A stretch of DNA of 64,000 nt, taken from the NCBI RefSeq assembly GCF_002102175.1, contig NZ_LQOX01000131.1, positions 80,032 through 144,031 on the forward strand, in the 5' to 3' direction. The stretch is from Mycobacterium gastri (GTDB taxonomy: Bacteria; Actinomycetota; Actinomycetes; Mycobacteriales; Mycobacteriaceae). Position numbers and translations under genes: made by a program. This document shows, in pieces, positions 18,499 through 27,434 of this stretch. Below the pieces are notes generated by a model. That model ran no database searches. It was not told the origin of the DNA and was given only the letters and a program-made list of their open reading frames with translations. Within the stretch, counting starts at the first letter, position 1. Each line of letters opens with the position of its first letter.

Positions 18499-19201
18499 TT
18501 GGGTGACGCCGGACGGTCACGCGTTCCCGGCCGGCGAATCGCGGCGCTTGCCCTACCGGCGCTGGGTGTGCTGGCCGCCGAGCCCTTGTACCTGCTCTTC
18601 GATACCGCCGTGGTGGGTCGGCTTTTTTGTCTCGGCTGCGGCGGTGGCCGCGAGGTTCGGCGCCGCCGCGCTGGCGGCACATCAGGTGGTGCTGCAACTG
18701 TGGGGTTTGCTTGCCCTGGTTCTCGATTCGCTGGCCATCGCGGCGCAGGCGCTGGTCGGCGCTGCCCTGGGTGCCGGTGACGTGGCGCACGCGAAGTCGG
18801 TGGCCTGGCGGGTGACGGTGTTTTCGCTGCTGGCGGCGGGCGTGCTCGCCGCCGCATTAGGGGCAGGGGCCCCGCTGCTGCCCGCGCTGTTCACCCATGA
18901 CCGATCGGTGCTCGCCGCGATCGCGGTGCCGTGGTGGTTCCTGGTGGCCCAATTACCCTTCGCCGGAATTGTTTTCGCGCTTGACGGGGTGTTGCTGGGG
19001 GCGGGTGATGCTGCCTTCATGCGCACCGCCACCGTCGTCAGCGCACTGATTGGTTTTCTGCCGTTGACCTGGTTGTCGTTGGTGTATGGCTGGGGGCTCG
19101 CGGGCATCTGGTCGGGCCTGGCCACGTTCGTCGCGCTGCGGCTGCTCTTCGTCGGATGGCGGACGATCAGCGGCCGGTGGGCATTGACGGGGACGGTCTG
19201 A
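18499..19201 (+). pseudogene. dinF: dinF remnant: MATE transporter with internal deletion and frameshift
   Basis: From a TTG at 18499 one frame reads the normal MATE N-terminus (RRIAALALPALGVLAAEPLY then DTAVVGRL). At about 18621-18627 (a CTTTTTTG run) homology jumps to a second frame encoding the C-terminal half, beginning FVSAAAVAARFG and continuing to the stop at 19201. Full-length DinF is about 440 residues from memory. Here about 43 N-terminal and 192 C-terminal residues remain, so roughly 200 residues are missing and the two parts are out of frame. No functional 12-helix exporter can be made. Confidence 0.85.
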
Positions 19202-19255
19202 CGCGCCGGAATTGCCGGCATGGCTGTCGTTGGGTCCCTGGATTCAACCGGCCGA

Positions 19256-19261
19256 TACACT
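19256..19261 (+). promoter_or_regulatory. Candidate -10 element of the ugpAEBC operon
   Basis: TACACT ends six bases before the ugpA GTG at 19268, without a Shine-Dalgarno. A leaderless start is likely. Confidence 0.5.
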
Positions 19262-19267
19262 GCGCCG

Positions 19268-20179
19268 GTGACCCCCCGCCTCCCGGACGCGCGCCGAGCG
19301 CGCCACCGGCCGTGGCGGGATTACGCGCTGTTCATCGTCCTGGTGGGCCCGAATGTGGGGCTGCTGCTGCTCTTCATCTACCGCCCACTGGCCGACAACA
19401 TCAGGTTGTCGTTCTTCGACTGGAACGTCTCCGACCCCAAAGCCGACTATGTCGGGTTCTCCAACTACGCCGAGTGGTTCGCCCGCGACGACACCCGCCA
19501 GATCGTGCTCAACACGGCAGCGTTCACCACCGCCGCGGTGGCCGGCTCGATGCTGCTGGGGCTGGTGCTGGCCATGCTGCTCGACCAACCGTTGCGTGGC
19601 CGAAATCTGGTGCGCTCGACGGTATTCGCGCCCTTCGTGATCTCAGGGGCGGCCGTCGGCCTGGCAGCCCAGTTCGTCTTCGATCCGCACTTCGGTCTGG
19701 TACAAGACCTGTTGCAGCGCATCGGAGTCGACGTGCCCAACTTTTACCAGGATGCGCACTGGGCGATGTTCATGGTGACCGTCACCTATGTCTGGAAGAA
19801 CCTGGGATACACCTTCGTCATCTATCTGGCGGCGTTGCAAGGAGTACGCCGAGATCTGTTGGAGGCGGCCGAAATCGATGGCGCCAGCCGGTGGACCACG
19901 TTTCGCCGGGTGCTGTTGCCGCAGCTGCGTCCCACCACCTTCTTCTTGTCGATCACCGTGCTGATCAATTCGTTGCAGGTGTTCGACGTGATCAATGTTA
20001 TGACCCGTGGCGGCCCGCAGGGCACCGGTACCACAACCATGGTCTACCAGGTGTATCTGGAGACGTTCCGCAACTTCCGGGCCGGTTACGGCGCCACCGT
20101 CGCCACCATCATGTTCCTGGTGCTGCTGGCCATCACCTATTACCAGGTGCGAGTCATGGATCGGGGGCAGCGGCAGTGA
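19268..20179 (+). CDS. ugpA: Glycerophosphodiester ABC transporter permease UgpA
   Basis: UgpA (303 residues) is one of two inner-membrane permeases of the Ugp importer, which in M. tuberculosis takes up glycerophosphocholine. There are six hydrophobic helices. The EAA loop that contacts the ATPase reads EAAEIDGASRWTTFRRVLLPQL at about residues 199-220 in two adjoining parts. The GTG at 19268 matches the family N-terminus and has a -10 six bases ahead. The stop overlaps the ugpE start (GTGA). The operon order A-E-B-C is that of M. tuberculosis. Confidence 0.93.
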   Translation: MTPRLPDARRARHRPWRDYALFIVLVGPNVGLLLLFIYRPLADNIRLSFFDWNVSDPKADYVGFSNYAEWFARDDTRQIVLNTAAFTTAAVAGSMLLGLVLAMLLDQPLRGRNLVRSTVFAPFVISGAAVGLAAQFVFDPHFGLVQDLLQRIGVDVPNFYQDAHWAMFMVTVTYVWKNLGYTFVIYLAALQGVRRDLLEAAEIDGASRWTTFRRVLLPQLRPTTFFLSITVLINSLQVFDVINVMTRGGPQGTGTTTMVYQVYLETFRNFRAGYGATVATIMFLVLLAITYYQVRVMDRGQRQ

Positions 20180-21012
20180 CGTCACCAGGTCGTCGCGTGA
20201 CCGCACGCGTGCTCGGTTATGCCGCGATGTCGTTGGTCGTCGTATTGATCGCCGGGCCGCTGGTATTCGTGTTCTTCACCTCGTTAAAGGACCAGCCCGA
20301 CATCTATTCGCAACCCACGACCTGGTGGCCGCCGCGCTGGCATCCGCAGAATTACCGAACCGCGACCGAGCAGATTCCGTTCTGGACCTTCCTGCGCAAC
20401 TCGGTCATCATCACCTCGACACTGGCGGTGGTGAAGTTCATGCTCGGCGTGCTCAGCGCGTTCGGCTTGGTGTTCGTGCGGTTTCCGGGCAAGAATGTGG
20501 TTTTCCTGCTGATCATCGCCGCGCTGATGGTGCCCAACCAGATCACCGTGATTTCCAATTATGCGCTGATCTCACAACTGGGTCTGCGCAATACTTTTCC
20601 CGGCATCATCTTGCCGCTGGCCGGTGTCGCTTTCGGAACATTCCTGATGCGCAACCACTTTCTGTCGCTGCCTCCCGAGATCATCGAAGCCGCCAGAATG
20701 GATGGCGCACGCTGGTGGCAACTTCTCTTGCGGGTGGTGTTGCCGATGTCGGGGCCCACCATGGTGGCCTTCGGCATCATTACTGTCGTCAATGAATGGA
20801 ATGAGTACCTGTGGCCGTTCCTGATGTCTGACGACGAAGCGGTGGCGCCCCTGCCGGTGGGGCTGACCTTTCTCCAGCAGGCCGAGGGCGTGACCAACTG
20901 GGGGCCGGTGATGGCGGTGACTCTGTTGGCGATGTTGCCGATCTTGCTGATTTTCATTGTCCTGCAACGCCAAATGATCAAGGGTCTGACGTCAGGTGCG
21001 GTCAAGGGTTAG
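20176..21012 (+). CDS. ugpE: Glycerophosphodiester ABC transporter permease UgpE
   Basis: UgpE (278 residues) is the second permease, pairing with UgpA. It has six membrane helices and the EAA loop IIEAARMDGARWWQLLLRVV at about 172-191, followed by LPMSGPT. The start is the GTG at 20176 inside the ugpA stop. Longer open frames reaching back to 19156 pass through ugpA in another frame and are not real. Six bases separate it from ugpB. Confidence 0.93.
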   Translation: MTSPGRRVTARVLGYAAMSLVVVLIAGPLVFVFFTSLKDQPDIYSQPTTWWPPRWHPQNYRTATEQIPFWTFLRNSVIITSTLAVVKFMLGVLSAFGLVFVRFPGKNVVFLLIIAALMVPNQITVISNYALISQLGLRNTFPGIILPLAGVAFGTFLMRNHFLSLPPEIIEAARMDGARWWQLLLRVVLPMSGPTMVAFGIITVVNEWNEYLWPFLMSDDEAVAPLPVGLTFLQQAEGVTNWGPVMAVTLLAMLPILLIFIVLQRQMIKGLTSGAVKG

Positions 21013-21018
21013 GGTGCC

Positions 21019-22332
21019 ATGAATCCGTTAAGCCGCCGACGGTTCCTCGAGCTGGCAAGTGCCGTTGCCGCGGGAGCGACGGCCGGGTGTGCGGGGATGG
21101 GCGGCGGCGGCGGGGTGAAGTCGGGCTCCGGCCCAATCACCTTCTGGTCCTCTCATCCCGGCGCATCCACCGCGGTGGAGAAGGAGTTGATCAATCGATT
21201 CCAGAGCCGCTTTCCGGCCTTGCCGGCCAAACTGATCGACGCTGGCAAGGACTACGAGGAAGTCGTGCAGAAGTTCAACGCGGCGCTGATCGGAACCGAT
21301 GTGCCCGATGTCGTGTTGCTGGACGATATCTGGTGGTTCCATTTCGCCCTCAGCGGTGCCATCACCCCGCTGGAAGACCTGTTCGACGAAGTCGGTTTGG
21401 ACACAAGCGATTACGTCGACTCGCTGTTGGCCGACTACGAGTTCAACGGTCGACACTATGCCTTGCCGTATGCCCGCTCGACACCGCTGTTCTACTACAA
21501 CAAGGCGTTATGGGACCGTGTCGGCCTGCCGGACCGCGGGCCGCAAACCTGGCAAGAATTCGACGAGTGGGGTCCCCACCTGCAGCGTGCCGTCACCGCC
21601 GGCAACTGGGCACACGGCTGGGCCAACGACACGCTCATCTCCTGGACGTTCCAGGGGCCGAACTGGACATTCGGCGGCGCCTACTCTGACGAGTGGACGC
21701 TGAAGTTCACCGACCCGGCCACCATCGCGGCCGGCAACTTTTACCGGGATTCCATCCATCGCAAGGGGTATGCGGCGATCGCCAACGATATCAACAACGA
21801 GTTCGCCACCGGCATCGTGGCCTCGGCCCTGGCATCGACCGGCGCCTTAGTCGGCATCACCGCAGCGGCCCGCTTCGATTTCGGGGTGTCGCCACTGCCC
21901 GCCGGCCCGGGCGGAGCGCCCGGCTGCCCGACCGGCGGGGCGGGGCTGGCGGTTCCCACCAAGCTATCCCATGAACGAAAAGTCAACGCACTCAAGTTCA
22001 TCGCATTCATCACCAGTGCGGCCAACACCGCGTATTTCAGTCAGCGCACCGGCTATCTGCCGGTGCGAAAGTCCGCCGTCAACGACCCGAGCGAGCAGCA
22101 ATACCTGGCGGCAAACCCCCGCGCCCGAGTGGCATTGGACCAGCTTCCACACACCCGCCCGCAAGATTACGCACGCGTTTTCCTGCCCGGCGGTAACCGG
22201 ATCATCTCGACCGGCCTGGAATCCATTGGGCTGAAAGGAGCCGACGTCACGTCAACCTTTGCCGACACCAACCAGCAACTAAATATCATCCTCGACCGCC
22301 AAATCAAGCGAAAGCTACCCGGTCATGGCTGA
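21019..22332 (+). CDS. ugpB: Glycerophosphodiester-binding lipoprotein UgpB
   Basis: UgpB (437 residues) is the extracytoplasmic substrate-binding protein of the importer. The signal has a twin-arginine-like motif SRRRFLEL (R6-R8) and a lipobox ending ATAGC with C24 lipidated, so it is exported (probably by Tat) and anchored in the membrane. The mature protein has the family 1 extracellular solute-binding fold, with TFWSSHPG near its start and PYARSTPLFYYNKALWD at about 152-168. Its stop overlaps the ugpC ATG by 8 bp. Confidence 0.93.
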   Translation: MNPLSRRRFLELASAVAAGATAGCAGMGGGGGVKSGSGPITFWSSHPGASTAVEKELINRFQSRFPALPAKLIDAGKDYEEVVQKFNAALIGTDVPDVVLLDDIWWFHFALSGAITPLEDLFDEVGLDTSDYVDSLLADYEFNGRHYALPYARSTPLFYYNKALWDRVGLPDRGPQTWQEFDEWGPHLQRAVTAGNWAHGWANDTLISWTFQGPNWTFGGAYSDEWTLKFTDPATIAAGNFYRDSIHRKGYAAIANDINNEFATGIVASALASTGALVGITAAARFDFGVSPLPAGPGGAPGCPTGGAGLAVPTKLSHERKVNALKFIAFITSAANTAYFSQRTGYLPVRKSAVNDPSEQQYLAANPRARVALDQLPHTRPQDYARVFLPGGNRIISTGLESIGLKGADVTSTFADTNQQLNIILDRQIKRKLPGHG

Positions 22333-23407
22333 CATTCGGTATTCCGCAGTGACCCATCGCTATCCCGGCACCGACGTGCCAGCCGTCGTCAACCTGGACC
22401 TCGATATTGCCGACGGCGAATTTCTGGTCCTCGTCGGCCCCTCCGGTTGCGGCAAGTCCACGGTCCTTCGGCTGCTGGCCGGGCTGGAATCGGTCGAAAG
22501 CGGCCAGATCACCATCGGTGGTGTGGACGTGACGCATCTGCCGCCACGGGAACGCGACGTAGCGATGGTTTTCCAGAACTATGCGCTGTATCCGAACATG
22601 ACCGTGGCTGCCAACATGGGGTTTGCCCTACGAAACGGCGGGATGTCGCGCGCAGCCACCCGGCAGCGAGTGCTCGAGGTCGCCGACATGCTGGAATTGA
22701 CTGAGCTGCTTGATCGTAAGCCGTCGAAACTCTCCGGTGGGCAGCGTCAACGGGTGGCGATGGGACGGGCGATCGTGCGGCGGCCGCGGGTGTTCTGCAT
22801 GGACGAACCGCTGTCGAATCTGGATGCCAAGCTGAGGGTGAGTACCAGGTCGCAGATCTCCGGGCTGCAGCGTCAGCTGGGTACCACCACCGTCTACGTC
22901 ACCCACGACCAGGTGGAGGCGATGACCATGGGTGATCGGGTTGCCGTGCTCAAAGACGGTGTGCTGCAACAGGTCGACAGCCCTCGCGCACTGTACGACG
23001 ACCCGGTCAACACGTTCGTGGCAACGTTCATCGGGGCCCCGGCAATGAATCTCATCGAGGCCACCGTTGTCGACGGTGTCGTGATGTCGCCCGGCCTACC
23101 GATACCGGTTCCGCGCGGGGTGGCCGGCCGGGTGCTGATCGGCATCCGTCCGGAGTCCTGGGATGTAGTGCCGGCCGACACTGCGGGATCGTTGTGTGTC
23201 CGGGCCGAGTTGGTGGAGGAGTTGGGGTTCGAATCCTTCGTGTATGCAAGCCCTCTCGAGCAGGAGGGCTGGGCGTTACGTGCGCCGCGGATCGTGGTCC
23301 GCACCGACCGCCACACCGCGGTCAGGGTCGACGACTCGCTGGGGGTCCTGCCACACCCGCAAGAGGTGTGCTTCTTCGACAGCCGGACCGGGACTCGTAT
23401 CCGCTGA
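22325..23407 (+). CDS. ugpC: Glycerophosphodiester ABC transporter ATPase UgpC
   Basis: UgpC (360 residues) is the MalK-type ATPase that powers UgpAE. Walker A GPSGCGKST is at 38-46, the signature LSGGQ at 136-140 and Walker B MDEP with D160-E161. A C-terminal TOBE/OB regulatory domain follows from about residue 240. It ends the operon. The 125 bp after it hold no gene I can support and lead into the convergent echA16. Confidence 0.95.
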   Translation: MADIRYSAVTHRYPGTDVPAVVNLDLDIADGEFLVLVGPSGCGKSTVLRLLAGLESVESGQITIGGVDVTHLPPRERDVAMVFQNYALYPNMTVAANMGFALRNGGMSRAATRQRVLEVADMLELTELLDRKPSKLSGGQRQRVAMGRAIVRRPRVFCMDEPLSNLDAKLRVSTRSQISGLQRQLGTTTVYVTHDQVEAMTMGDRVAVLKDGVLQQVDSPRALYDDPVNTFVATFIGAPAMNLIEATVVDGVVMSPGLPIPVPRGVAGRVLIGIRPESWDVVPADTAGSLCVRAELVEELGFESFVYASPLEQEGWALRAPRIVVRTDRHTAVRVDDSLGVLPHPQEVCFFDSRTGTRIR

Positions 23408-23532
23408 GGATCGACTGCCGCTGGTAGCCGCGACACTGTAGCCATGCAGACGACACGCCGATGGCGGTCTCAGTGGTTTCAGTCTCGATGAACGCAATCC
23501 CAGCAGAACCCCCAACTATGCGGAAAACGGGC

Positions 23533-24282
23533 CTAGCGCACCTGGGAGCGTCCGCGTTGCAGGACGGCCTCCCGATTCGCGGCGATGTCGTCGCCACTGG
23601 TGCGAAATTGCCTGGCGGCCATGGCTTCCAACCACAGTCCGGCACTGGTGTGGGAGTCGTCGATGCGGTGGTAGGACGCCAGCAGCGCGCGCACCGCGTT
23701 CTGGTTGTTGCCGACGATGGACGCCCCGACGCGGCGGGCGGTGGGCAGCAGTTCCTCGTGCGGCACAACCTCGGTAACCAGGCCGGCCCGCAGCGCGTCG
23801 GCGGCGGAAAGGTAGTCGCCGGTAAGGCTCATCAAACGGGCCATACCCACACCCACCTTCTGCGGCAACCGCACACTGAGCCCCCAGGTCGGCAGCAGAC
23901 CCACCCGGGCATGCGTGTCGGCGAAGCGGGCGTGCTCCGAGGCGATCAGGATGTCGCAGTACAGCGCCAGTTCGAGCCCGCCGGTCACCGCCGCGCCGTT
24001 GATGGCGCCGATCACCGGCTTGGCCATGGCCGGCCAGCGCGGTGAGATGTCCGGCAATGCCGATTGGCCGCCCAGCTCTTTGAGGTCCAGACCCGCGCAG
24101 AACACCGGATCGGCGCCGGTGAGGATGATCACGTCGACGTCGTCGTCGGCGTCGGCTTCGGACAGAGCCCCGAAGAAGCGGTCCCGCAGCGCCGCCGACA
24201 ACGCATTGCGGGACTGAGGGCGGTTAAGGGTCAAGGTGCGGATCCGCTCGTCGGTATGGATCAGCAGGATGTCGTCGGTCAT
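23533..24282 (-). CDS. echA16: Enoyl-CoA hydratase/isomerase family protein EchA16
   Basis: The 249-residue crotonase-fold protein probably hydrates enoyl-CoA in fatty acid or side-chain catabolism. Family features include the LTLNRPQSRNALS start of the fold (about 17-29), an oxyanion-hole segment FCAGLDLKELGG (about 61-72) and GAINGAAVTGGLELAL (about 92-107). The substrate is not predictable from sequence. By position this is the gene that in M. tuberculosis lies between ugpC and the CRISPR region, an anchor for comparing the two loci. Confidence 0.9.
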   Translation of the reverse strand: MTDDILLIHTDERIRTLTLNRPQSRNALSAALRDRFFGALSEADADDDVDVIILTGADPVFCAGLDLKELGGQSALPDISPRWPAMAKPVIGAINGAAVTGGLELALYCDILIASEHARFADTHARVGLLPTWGLSVRLPQKVGVGMARLMSLTGDYLSAADALRAGLVTEVVPHEELLPTARRVGASIVGNNQNAVRALLASYHRIDDSHTSAGLWLEAMAARQFRTSGDDIAANREAVLQRGRSQVR

Positions 24283-24453
24283 AGGGCAACCGTAGCCAGT
24301 TGCGGACGGCGTCGACGGGCTGTGCCGCCGCAGCCGGGAACGGCCGGGAATGGCTGGGCAATGTACGTCCGATGAACAATTGTCAACCGGCTTGGACGTT
24401 CGGCCCGAACAACGCTACGCTTCACTTCAGCTGATTAACAAGTGCAAGTAACA

Positions 24454-24487
24454 ACTGTTGTGTACGCAACAGTGTGAGCTTGCTCAC
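24454..24487. promoter_or_regulatory. Two adjacent inverted repeats upstream of the first PPE gene
   Basis: ACTGTTG (24454-24460) and CAACAGT (24467-24473) are 7-bp arms around a 6-bp centre. Directly after them GTGAGC-TT-GCTCAC (24474-24487) is a second dyad. They lie 70-105 bp before the PPE start in otherwise gene-free DNA (24283-24557) and may be operator sites for one or two repressors. Confidence 0.45.
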
Positions 24488-24557
24488 TGTGTGGAATGGG
24501 CGGTGGACCAAGCACCAACACCAATGCCGCCACGTCCTCACGAAGGAGACGACGCGA

Positions 24558-25766
24558 ATGGATTATGGCGGTTTACCACCCGAAATCAACTCTGCGCGGA
24601 TGTATACCGGCCCGGGATCGATGTCGATGACAGCTGCGGCATCGGCTTGGAGCGCGCTGGCCGCCGAATTGGATTCCGCGGCAGCGGGCTATGAAACGCT
24701 GGTCGACCAGCTGGCCGGGGAAGGGTGGTTGGGCCCGGCATCGACGGCGATGGCCGCCGCCGTCGCTCCCTATGTTGTCTGGATGCGAGCCACCGCCGCG
24801 CAAGCCGAGCAGACGGCCATGCAGGCGAGAGCTTCGGCGGCCGCCTACGAGAACGCCTTCGCCGCGATGGTGCCACCGCCGGCGATCCTGGCCAACCGTC
24901 TGCAGTTGGCCGAGTTGATGCAGTCGAACGTCTACGGTCAGAACACCTCAGCCATCGCGGCTTTGGAGGCTCAGTACGGCCAGATGTGGGCCCAGGACGC
25001 CACGGCCATGTACGAGTACGCCGCCGCTACCGGGTCCGCCACCACCTTGACCCCGTTCAAGCAGCCGCCGCACATCGTCAACCCGGCCGGCGCATCCGGC
25101 CAATCCGCTGCGGTCGCTCACGCCGCCGCCACCTCGGCCGGCGCCAGCCAGTCAGCCCTGTCGCGTCTCATTTCGGGGATCCCCACGATGTTGCAAGGGC
25201 TCGCTACGCCGGTTGCTTCGGCGGTGTCGAGTTCACCGTTAGCGTGGCTGTGGCAGATCCTGTTCGGAACGTCCACATTTCCCACGTCGATTGCGGCGTT
25301 GCTGACCGACTTGCAGCCATACGCCAGCTTCCTCTACAACACCGAGGGCTTGCCCTATTTCAGCATCGGCATGGCGAACAACTTTGTTCAGTCGAGCAAG
25401 ACTTTGGGGTTGCTCGGCGGCGCCACCCAGGCCGCAGCCGCCGCCGGCGGCGCGGCGCAGGGCGGTTTAGCGGGTTTGGGGAGCCTGGTGGGCGGCGGCG
25501 GACAGGCATCGGCCGGTTTGGGCCATGCGGGGTCGATCGGCCGGTTGTCGGTTCCACCCTCGTGGGCGCAGGCCCTGCCGGACGTCGAGTCCATCCCGGC
25601 GCGTATGCCGGTCGAAACGTTCAAATTCGCGCCCGACGCCGGGGGTGCCGGAAACCTGTTGGGCGGCATGCCGCTCACCGGGCCGGCGGGGCACGGCGCG
25701 ACTGGTTCCGGTCCGCGATACGGTGTCCGCCCCACCGTCATGGCGCGTCCGCCGTTCGCCGGATAA
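24558..25766 (+). CDS. PPE family protein, SVP subfamily
   Basis: From the ATG at 24558 (GAAGGAG about 9 nt upstream) the 402-residue protein starts MDYGGLPPEINSARMY, the PPE signature. It has the about 180-residue helical PPE domain with a WLGP motif, then an Ala/Gly-rich C-terminal half containing GRLSVPPSW (the SVP motif) and ends YGVRPTVMARPPFAG. PPE proteins are exported by ESX/type VII systems, usually with a PE partner, and sit at the cell surface. No PE or ESX gene is adjacent. The longer frame from 24474 lacks PPE homology before this ATG. Confidence 0.9.
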   Translation: MDYGGLPPEINSARMYTGPGSMSMTAAASAWSALAAELDSAAAGYETLVDQLAGEGWLGPASTAMAAAVAPYVVWMRATAAQAEQTAMQARASAAAYENAFAAMVPPPAILANRLQLAELMQSNVYGQNTSAIAALEAQYGQMWAQDATAMYEYAAATGSATTLTPFKQPPHIVNPAGASGQSAAVAHAAATSAGASQSALSRLISGIPTMLQGLATPVASAVSSSPLAWLWQILFGTSTFPTSIAALLTDLQPYASFLYNTEGLPYFSIGMANNFVQSSKTLGLLGGATQAAAAAGGAAQGGLAGLGSLVGGGGQASAGLGHAGSIGRLSVPPSWAQALPDVESIPARMPVETFKFAPDAGGAGNLLGGMPLTGPAGHGATGSGPRYGVRPTVMARPPFAG

Positions 25767-25894
25767 CAACTGATGGCTACCGATACGGCACCGAGCGGCC
25801 GAAAACCTGGCCCGCGGGTCAACGCCTGGGCCGTGGCAATTCCGCGGTTGCGGGTCTTGTCCGCGTGCGACGGTCCGCGGGCACGGACACGCCG

Positions 25895-27136
25895 ATGATG
25901 TGCGGCGATTACGGGGCACTGCCCCCGGAGATCAATTCCGCGCGGATGTATGCCGGTCCAGGTTCGGGATCCATGCTGGCAGCAGCGGCGGCCTGGGATG
26001 CGCTGGCAGGTGAGCTGGGCGCGATGGCCTCCGGCTACTCGGCGGTGATCTCCGAGCTGACCAGTGCGGCATGGATCGGACCGGCCGCGGCTTCGATGGT
26101 GGCCGCAGCCGCCCCGTATGTGGCGTGGCTCAGCGCCACCGCGATCCAGGCCGAACTCACGGCCAGCCAGGCGCGGGTGGCCGCCGCCGCCTACGAGACA
26201 GCCTTCGCGATGACGGTGCCCCCGCCGGCGGTTACCGCCAACCGCGTCTTGCTGATGACGCTCGTCGCCACCAACTTCTTCGGGCAGAACACCCCGGCGA
26301 TCGCGGCCACCGAAGCTGAATACGCCGAGATGTGGGCCCAGGACGCCGCCGCGATGTACGGCTACGCCGGTTCGTCGGCAACCGCCACCGTGCTGACTCC
26401 GTTCAACCCGCCGCCGACGACAACCGGCCTGACCGGACCACTTCAGCAAACAGCTACGTTGGCCGAAATCGCGGCTACATCTGCGGGTACGGTAATATCA
26501 GCAAAGATTTGGGGACTCGCCTCCACGTCGGCGATATCGCACGCGCTGGCACGACTGTCGTCGAACACCTGGTTCCCGGGATACGCGGCATTCGCACAAT
26601 GGCTTGAGGCGCTGCTGCCCGACATCACTCCCGCGGAACGGACCGCGCTGGTCCGGCTGGCCGGCCTGAGCTACTTCGGGATGGGGATAGCACAGTTCAT
26701 TGCCTCGATCGCACAGCAAACCATACCGGGGAGCCCGGGCGGCGCCGGCGACTCAGGGTCCTCGGTTCTTGACAGCTGGGGTCCGAAACTGCGCTTCGGG
26801 GCGCCCCCGGGTACCGGGGCGGGCGGGGCCACAGCGGTGCCCGAACAGTATTGGGAACGCCTCGACAGTCTGGCCAGGCCGGTGTCGGCGGTGATGGGCA
26901 AGGCCGGCTCGATCGGGTCCTTGTCGACGCCGAGCAGTTGGGACGCCAGCGTTCGGGCGCTTCACGCCGCCCCCTTGGACCAGGAGTTCGACATCATCGG
27001 CTCCCTGGCGAACGCGAAGGCGAACGCCTACCTGCAGGGCATGCCGATGACAGCGGCCGGCAAGCACACCGCCGCCGCTGACCAGCGATACGGATTCCGC
27101 TACCGGGTGATGCAGCGCTCACCGTCTGCCGGGTAG
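25895..27136 (+). CDS. PPE family protein, SVP-like subfamily with STP variant
   Basis: From the ATG at 25895 (or the next codon) the 413-residue protein reads MMCGDYGALPPEINSARMYAGP, followed by a typical PPE helical domain with AAWIGPAAASM and a NFFGQNTPAIAATEAEYAEMW segment. The SVP position reads GSLSTPSSW, with threonine for valine. It is a paralogue of the preceding gene, 128 bp downstream in the same direction, and probably arose by tandem duplication. The open frame extends back to 24725, but that part is only the out-of-frame reading of the first PPE gene. Confidence 0.88.
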   Translation: MMCGDYGALPPEINSARMYAGPGSGSMLAAAAAWDALAGELGAMASGYSAVISELTSAAWIGPAAASMVAAAAPYVAWLSATAIQAELTASQARVAAAAYETAFAMTVPPPAVTANRVLLMTLVATNFFGQNTPAIAATEAEYAEMWAQDAAAMYGYAGSSATATVLTPFNPPPTTTGLTGPLQQTATLAEIAATSAGTVISAKIWGLASTSAISHALARLSSNTWFPGYAAFAQWLEALLPDITPAERTALVRLAGLSYFGMGIAQFIASIAQQTIPGSPGGAGDSGSSVLDSWGPKLRFGAPPGTGAGGATAVPEQYWERLDSLARPVSAVMGKAGSIGSLSTPSSWDASVRALHAAPLDQEFDIIGSLANAKANAYLQGMPMTAAGKHTAAADQRYGFRYRVMQRSPSAG

Positions 27137-27152
27137 CGCTGATACCGCGTCC

Positions 27153-27158
27153 TATCGT
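27153..27158 (+). promoter_or_regulatory. Candidate -10 element of the DUF2277-DUF1802 pair
   Basis: TATCGT ends six bases before the ATG at 27165. The intervening GAGGG could alternatively serve as a weak ribosome site. Confidence 0.4.
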
Positions 27159-27164
27159 TGAGGG

Positions 27165-27434
27165 ATGTGCCGGAACATCACCGAACTGCGCGGCCTGGAA
27201 CCCCCGGCCACGGCTGCCGAGATCGCGGCCGCCGCCCGCCAGTATGTGCGCAAGGTCAGCGGCATCACCCGTCCGTCAGCGGCCGACGCCGAGGCGTTCG
27301 AGGCCGCGGTTGCGGAAGTGACGGCGACGACGACGCGGTTGCTGGCCGCGCTGCCGGCGCGGCGTCAGCCACCCAAGAGTGTCCCGCCGCTGCGCCGTCC
27401 CGAGGTGCTGGCCCGTGTGGCGAGTTCCCAGTGA
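27165..27434 (+). CDS. DUF2277 family small protein
   Basis: The 89-residue protein begins MCRNITELRGLEPPATAAEI and contains VRKVSGITRPS, the diagnostic pattern of DUF2277 (short proteins of unknown function with an MCRNI start). It has no signal peptide. Its TGA overlaps the GTG of the DUF1802 gene (GTGA), so the two are translated together. Confidence 0.8.
   Translation: MCRNITELRGLEPPATAAEIAAAARQYVRKVSGITRPSAADAEAFEAAVAEVTATTTRLLAALPARRQPPKSVPPLRRPEVLARVASSQ

Noticed and set aside
24725..25894. N-terminal extension of the second PPE gene giving an 803-residue frame
   Set aside because: The extension is the first PPE gene read out of frame; PPE homology begins only at MMCGDYGALPPE (25895).
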